A stretch of 64,000 nucleotides of DNA from SIG440 sp045591035 (GTDB lineage: Bacteria; Bacillota; Clostridia; Monoglobales; Monoglobaceae). Below the pieces are notes generated by a model. The model made no database searches, had not been told where the DNA came from, and saw nothing but the letters and a program-made list of their open reading frames with translations. Position numbers and translations under genes: made by a program. Shown piece by piece: positions 60,737 to 64,000 of this stretch. Position 1 is the stretch's first letter. Each line of letters starts with the position of its first letter. The DNA is taken from contig JAZNSG010000048.1 in assembly GCA_045591035.1 (NCBI GenBank), positions 1 through 64,000 of the forward strand, read 5' to 3'.

Positions 60737-62347
60737 TTAATAAGCTTGTTCAAGATGTGTATCTGTATAATAGTGAGTCAGAATTTCGTCATATGTAAAT
60801 CCGGCCTGGGCCATTCCTTTTGCTCCGTATTGGCTCATTCCTACGCCGTGTCCCCAACCCTCGCCACTAAAGACAAAAGTGTCATGAGAGCCTTGTGCTT
60901 TCACTGTGCTGTAGAATTTGTTTGTTTTTCCGTCGTACGAGCTGAGCTGACCCGAAATTTGTGAAAGACTGTTTCCCTTTGAAAGAAGCCACACTGTACC
61001 AAGAGTTTGAGCTTTTGTGGTTTTTCCGTCTGTGATATAGACAACGGGTTTGGTTTCGACGCCGCCTCTTGAAACAGTATATCGTTGGCTGTAGGTAGCC
61101 TCGCTGAAGATGCTTCGACACGCCTCCCGCTCAAAGGTTTTTGAACCATTTGTGCCGGAAACCAAAAGCTTCAGAACACTGCCTGATGGTGTTGTTTCAA
61201 CAACCGTAATATTAGTCACATCACCGATATTATATCCGCGACTGTTCATGATTTCCGTAACCCGTTGAACAGTCAGGGATTTTGTCCATTTTCCGTTGTA
61301 TATATTTTCGGTATCTTCATAGGGGTTTTCTACACTTACCAGGTATGGAAAAGGCGTTCCCCAGACATTTTCAACACTTTCGGTATATGCCCCCATAGAA
61401 GAAGAATAGACTGCCTGAACAAGGGTATCTTCATAGAAAAGTAATTCACCACGTGTTTCATCAACTGCTGTATGGACACTTTCGGATTGGTCGGCAGTGG
61501 TGGCATATGCCTGACAGCAGACCGTTCTGCAAACGTCAAATCCATAGTTTTTGTGATAATTTATTCTGCCAAGGGCAAAATTACGTGCGCAAACAGCCTG
61601 AGCCTTAAGTGCTTCAACTTCCCACGAAGGTGACATTTCACGGCATACAACACTGTAAAGATAGGACTCAACAGGAATAATGTTTGTTACTGCCAGGTTT
61701 GATGAATTAAGAATCTTACACTCAAAACCACCGCGGTATGTACCTTTTGCTGAACCGGATATGGTCAGCAGTGCATCATGATTCTCGTAATCGTAATGGT
61801 ATATTCCGAGCGTTTTAGCACTATCATCTGTTAAAAAAATCGGTTTATTTTTACCTGTGTTAAAAACACATACAGCTTTTTGGGATACTGACAAAGGAGT
61901 TCCCTTTATGCTCAGATTTTCTGCAGCCCAAAGAGCGTCGTTGTTGTTTTTATATATGCCGCCTAAAGCTATGTATTCAGAGTTTATAAATGCCGGAAAA
62001 GCTTCTATGCCCGAAGCCTTCAAACTTTCAACAGATTGGATAAGCTCTTCGATAGTTGTATGTGCTGAATACTTAACGTGGTATGCAGGTCCGGATTCCG
62101 CAGTATCAGGCCGCACGTTGACAGAGACAACAGACGTGCTGACTACCGGTATGAAATCCCGTTCATCAACAAGTCCGACAGAAAAACCGTCAGTTGAGTC
62201 TATGGTCAAGGAATTTACCTCGGTAGAACCATAGTATATACCAACTCTCAGGGTGTCTTCATAGTCTTTAGCGCCAACGTTGATGAAAAGTATTGAAACC
62301 AACAAGACACATATTATTAAACTCAGAATAAGAAAGTGTTTTTTCAT
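60737..62347 (-). CDS. SpoIID/LytB-domain protein
   Basis: 536-aa protein with a signal peptide or anchor (about residues 4-25). Residues about 75-170 may hold a SPOR-like segment. The SpoIID lytic-transglycosylase domain (about 215-530) has the catalytic glutamate in CREMSPSWEVEALKAQAVCA and the C-terminal GWGHGVGMSQYGAKGMA. SpoIID itself is about 340 aa and thins the septal wall in engulfment; this longer protein may serve vegetative wall turnover or spores. It heads the queA-tgt-yajC run. Confidence 0.82.
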   Translation of the reverse strand: MKKHFLILSLIICVLLVSILFINVGAKDYEDTLRVGIYYGSTEVNSLTIDSTDGFSVGLVDERDFIPVVSTSVVSVNVRPDTAESGPAYHVKYSAHTTIEELIQSVESLKASGIEAFPAFINSEYIALGGIYKNNNDALWAAENLSIKGTPLSVSQKAVCVFNTGKNKPIFLTDDSAKTLGIYHYDYENHDALLTISGSAKGTYRGGFECKILNSSNLAVTNIIPVESYLYSVVCREMSPSWEVEALKAQAVCARNFALGRINYHKNYGFDVCRTVCCQAYATTADQSESVHTAVDETRGELLFYEDTLVQAVYSSSMGAYTESVENVWGTPFPYLVSVENPYEDTENIYNGKWTKSLTVQRVTEIMNSRGYNIGDVTNITVVETTPSGSVLKLLVSGTNGSKTFEREACRSIFSEATYSQRYTVSRGGVETKPVVYITDGKTTKAQTLGTVWLLSKGNSLSQISGQLSSYDGKTNKFYSTVKAQGSHDTFVFSGEGWGHGVGMSQYGAKGMAQAGFTYDEILTHYYTDTHLEQAY

Positions 62348-62454
62348 AGTAAATCAGTCCTTAAAGGAGTCGTGTATTTTCACATTAATTAATCTTCGAC
62401 AAAAATTGACGAAAATCCTTTAAATAAATGTTAAAATTGTGTTACAAAAAATAA

Positions 62455-62483
62455 TTGACATTACCTTGAAGATGGAATATAAT
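62455..62483 (+). promoter_or_regulatory. Consensus sigma-A promoter of asd
   Basis: TTGACA at 62455-62460, exactly 17 bp, then TATAAT at 62478-62483; a perfect match. The leader is only about 33 nt, too short for a lysine riboswitch. Confidence 0.85.
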
Positions 62484-62522
62484 AAACTAATTAATAATTA
62501 ATTTGTGTAGGAGGACTAATTC

Positions 62523-63605
62523 ATGAAAAAATATAATGTAGGAATTATTGGTGCCACAGGTATGGTAGGACAAAGGTTTATTACCTTGCTTTCAGGTCAT
62601 CCGTGGTTTAATATTGTTCTTTTGGCAGCATCTTCAAGAAGTGCGGGAAAAACGTATGTTGAAGCAGTAGGAAATCGTTGGGCAATGAAAACTGAAATCC
62701 CTGAGAATATAAAGGGTATGGTTGTTCTTGATGCAACTGCTGATATTGAAAAGATTGCGGCTGAGGTTGACTTTGTTTTCTGTGCTGTGGATATGAAAAA
62801 GGACGAAATAAGAGCACTTGAAGAAGCTTATGCAAAGGCAGAGTGCCCGGTTGTTTCAAACAATTCAGCACACAGACACACAAGCGATGTTCCTATGATT
62901 ATTCCCGAAATCAATCCTGAACATGCAGAAATCATAGAAGCTCAGAAAAAGAGACTGGGTACAAAACGCGGATTTGTATCTGTTAAATCAAACTGCTCTC
63001 TCCAGAGTTATGTTCCTGCACTTCATCCCCTTAAGAAATTTGGTATAAAAAATGTTTTGGCTTGTACATACCAGGCTATTTCCGGTGCGGGTAAGACTTT
63101 TGAAACATGGCCTGAAATGGTGGATAATGTTATTCCGTTCATAGGTGGCGAAGAAGAAAAGAGTGAAGTTGAGCCACTTAAGATTTGGGGCGAAATTAAG
63201 GGCGATGAAATTGTTGACGCAACTTCTCCTGCAATTACAACTCAGTGCCTTCGTGTTCCTGTTTCGGATGGACATACCGCTGCTGTTTTTGTCAGCTTTG
63301 AGAACAAGCCCTCAATTGAAGAGATAAAAGAGGCATGGAAATCCTTTAAAGGTGAACCGCAAGACCTTGAACTTCCTTCAGCTCCCAAGCAGTTCCTTAA
63401 CTATTTTGAAGAGGACAATCGTCCTCAGGCAAAGCTTGACAGAGATATGGAAGGCGGAATGGCAGTTTCAATCGGACGTCTCCGTGAAGACAGCCAGTAT
63501 GATTACAAGTTTGTATGTCTTTCTCATAATACCCTTCGTGGTGCAGCAGGCGGAGCTGTGCTTATGGCAGAACTTCTTGCGGCAAAGGGCTATTTTGATA
63601 AATAA
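62523..63605 (+). CDS. asd: Aspartate-semialdehyde dehydrogenase
   Basis: 360-aa NADPH enzyme reducing aspartyl phosphate to the semialdehyde, the branch point to lysine, threonine and methionine. It has GIIGATGMVGQRFITLLSGH at the N-terminus and the active-site cysteine in VKSNCSLQSYVPALHPL, with the AISGAGKTFETWPEM region. The length and these motifs fit the archaeal/fungal-like subgroup rather than the Escherichia coli type. The ATG follows GTAGGAGGAC. A hairpin separates it from dapB. Confidence 0.95.
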   Translation: MKKYNVGIIGATGMVGQRFITLLSGHPWFNIVLLAASSRSAGKTYVEAVGNRWAMKTEIPENIKGMVVLDATADIEKIAAEVDFVFCAVDMKKDEIRALEEAYAKAECPVVSNNSAHRHTSDVPMIIPEINPEHAEIIEAQKKRLGTKRGFVSVKSNCSLQSYVPALHPLKKFGIKNVLACTYQAISGAGKTFETWPEMVDNVIPFIGGEEEKSEVEPLKIWGEIKGDEIVDATSPAITTQCLRVPVSDGHTAAVFVSFENKPSIEEIKEAWKSFKGEPQDLELPSAPKQFLNYFEEDNRPQAKLDRDMEGGMAVSIGRLREDSQYDYKFVCLSHNTLRGAAGGAVLMAELLAAKGYFDK

Positions 63606-63617
63606 ATAAAACGGAAT

Positions 63618-63651
63618 CAAAAGCGTGCAGAAATCGTTTCTGCACACTTTT
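63618..63651 (+). terminator. Hairpin between asd and dapB
   Basis: GTGCAGAAA, TCG loop, TTTCTGCAC (63625-63645), flanked by AAAAG and CTTTT. It is probably a partial terminator, since no separate dapB promoter is seen. Confidence 0.7.
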
Positions 63652-63684
63652 GCATATGGGATTTTAAGAATGAGGTGAAAACAA

Positions 63685-64000
63685 ATGATAAATATACTCC
63701 TTTGCGGAGCTAATGGAAAGATGGGCAATGCGGTACAACGTGTTGTTGAAAGTCAGGACAACGTGAATATTGTTGCGGGTTTTGATATAAACACCCACTC
63801 GGATGGTTTCCCTGTTTATGATAAATTGAGCATGGTTTCGGAAAAGATAGATTGCATAATTGACTTTTCACATCCGTCTTTGACTGACGAGATACTTGAT
63901 TATGCAAAGGATAACAAAATTCCTGCAGTTATTTGCACAACGGGACTCTCGAAAGACCAGATTTCAAAGCTTGAGTTTTATTCAAAATCTACGCCGATTT
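63685..64000 (+). CDS. dapB: 4-hydroxy-tetrahydrodipicolinate reductase, 5' part
   Basis: The first 105 residues are present; the gene runs off the window. The N-terminal nucleotide-binding motif reads NILLCGANGKMGNAVQRVV, and IDFSHPSLTDEILDYAKDN with ICTTGLS is typical of DapB. It makes the tetrahydrodipicolinate that Ddh then aminates. The ATG follows GAGGTGAAA. Confidence 0.93.
   Translation, partial: MINILLCGANGKMGNAVQRVVESQDNVNIVAGFDINTHSDGFPVYDKLSMVSEKIDCIIDFSHPSLTDEILDYAKDNKIPAVICTTGLSKDQISKLEFYSKSTPI

Noticed and set aside
62348..62522. Lysine riboswitch before asd
   Set aside because: The promoter leaves a leader of only about 33 nt.
1..64000. CRISPR arrays, insertion sequences, phage genes, restriction or toxin-antitoxin systems
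   Set aside because: No spaced direct repeats, transposase, integrase, attachment-site or defence-type genes were seen; the only clear direct repeats are those of the secD duplication.

Overview
The window looks like a chromosomal segment of a spore-forming, low-G+C Clostridia-type Firmicute. The evidence is AT-rich sequence, strong Shine-Dalgarno sites, frequent GTG/TTG starts, a spoIIAA-spoIIAB-sigF operon, a complete spoIIIAA-AH operon, a GatCAB amidotransferase, and lysine/diaminopimelate genes that include a meso-diaminopimelate dehydrogenase. The genus cannot be fixed from the sequence alone. Gene density is high. I see no insertion sequence, prophage, CRISPR array or tRNA gene.

Layout. 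1-458: an unidentified chain of RNA hairpins ending in a terminator, then the promoter of a Na+/phosphate cotransporter. 0.4-5.2 kb: cotransporter, PfkB sugar kinase, DUF4080 radical SAM protein. 5.3-16.8 kb: lon, engB, hisS, aspS, a DUF4340 protein, tyrS and valS. 16.9-20 kb: the sigma-F operon behind a sigma-H-like promoter, then a membrane-anchored, degenerate PP2C-like protein. 20-25.2 kb: a secreted repeat protein, an FAD oxidoreductase with an apparent non-AUG start, a PsiE-like membrane protein and ligA. 25.2-28.5 kb (minus): gatCAB. 28.6-37.1 kb: a cupin regulator with potABCD, then pth and mfd. 37.2-42.7 kb: a foldase lipoprotein, an FHA-SEDS-PBP cell-wall cassette and hflX. 42.8-47.7 kb: spoIIIAA-AH. 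47.8-54 kb: ROK regulator, Gfo/Idh oxidoreductase, aldo/keto reductase, trmO, ddh and an N-acetylneuraminate-lyase-like gene. 54.1-62.3 kb (minus): a SpoIID-like protein, queA, tgt, yajC, a small membrane protein, a truncated SecD paralogue, secD and secF. 62.5-64 kb: asd and the start of dapB.

How genes cooperate. Sporulation is covered by the sigma-F switch, the SpoIIIA channel and a SpoIID-like enzyme. Protein export is covered by YajC-SecD-SecF, with the PrsA-like foldase acting outside. Translation is covered by four aminoacyl-tRNA synthetases, GatCAB, Pth, TrmO and the queuosine genes. ddh, asd and dapB serve peptidoglycan and lysine synthesis.

The most unusual region is 56.4-58.0 kb. 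A unit consisting of terminator, promoter and the secD 5' half has been tandemly duplicated. One copy has become a stand-alone SecD periplasmic head domain with a triplicated charged 13-residue repeat in its linker. Next to it, an inverted repeat overlaps the ribosome-binding site of a small membrane protein.
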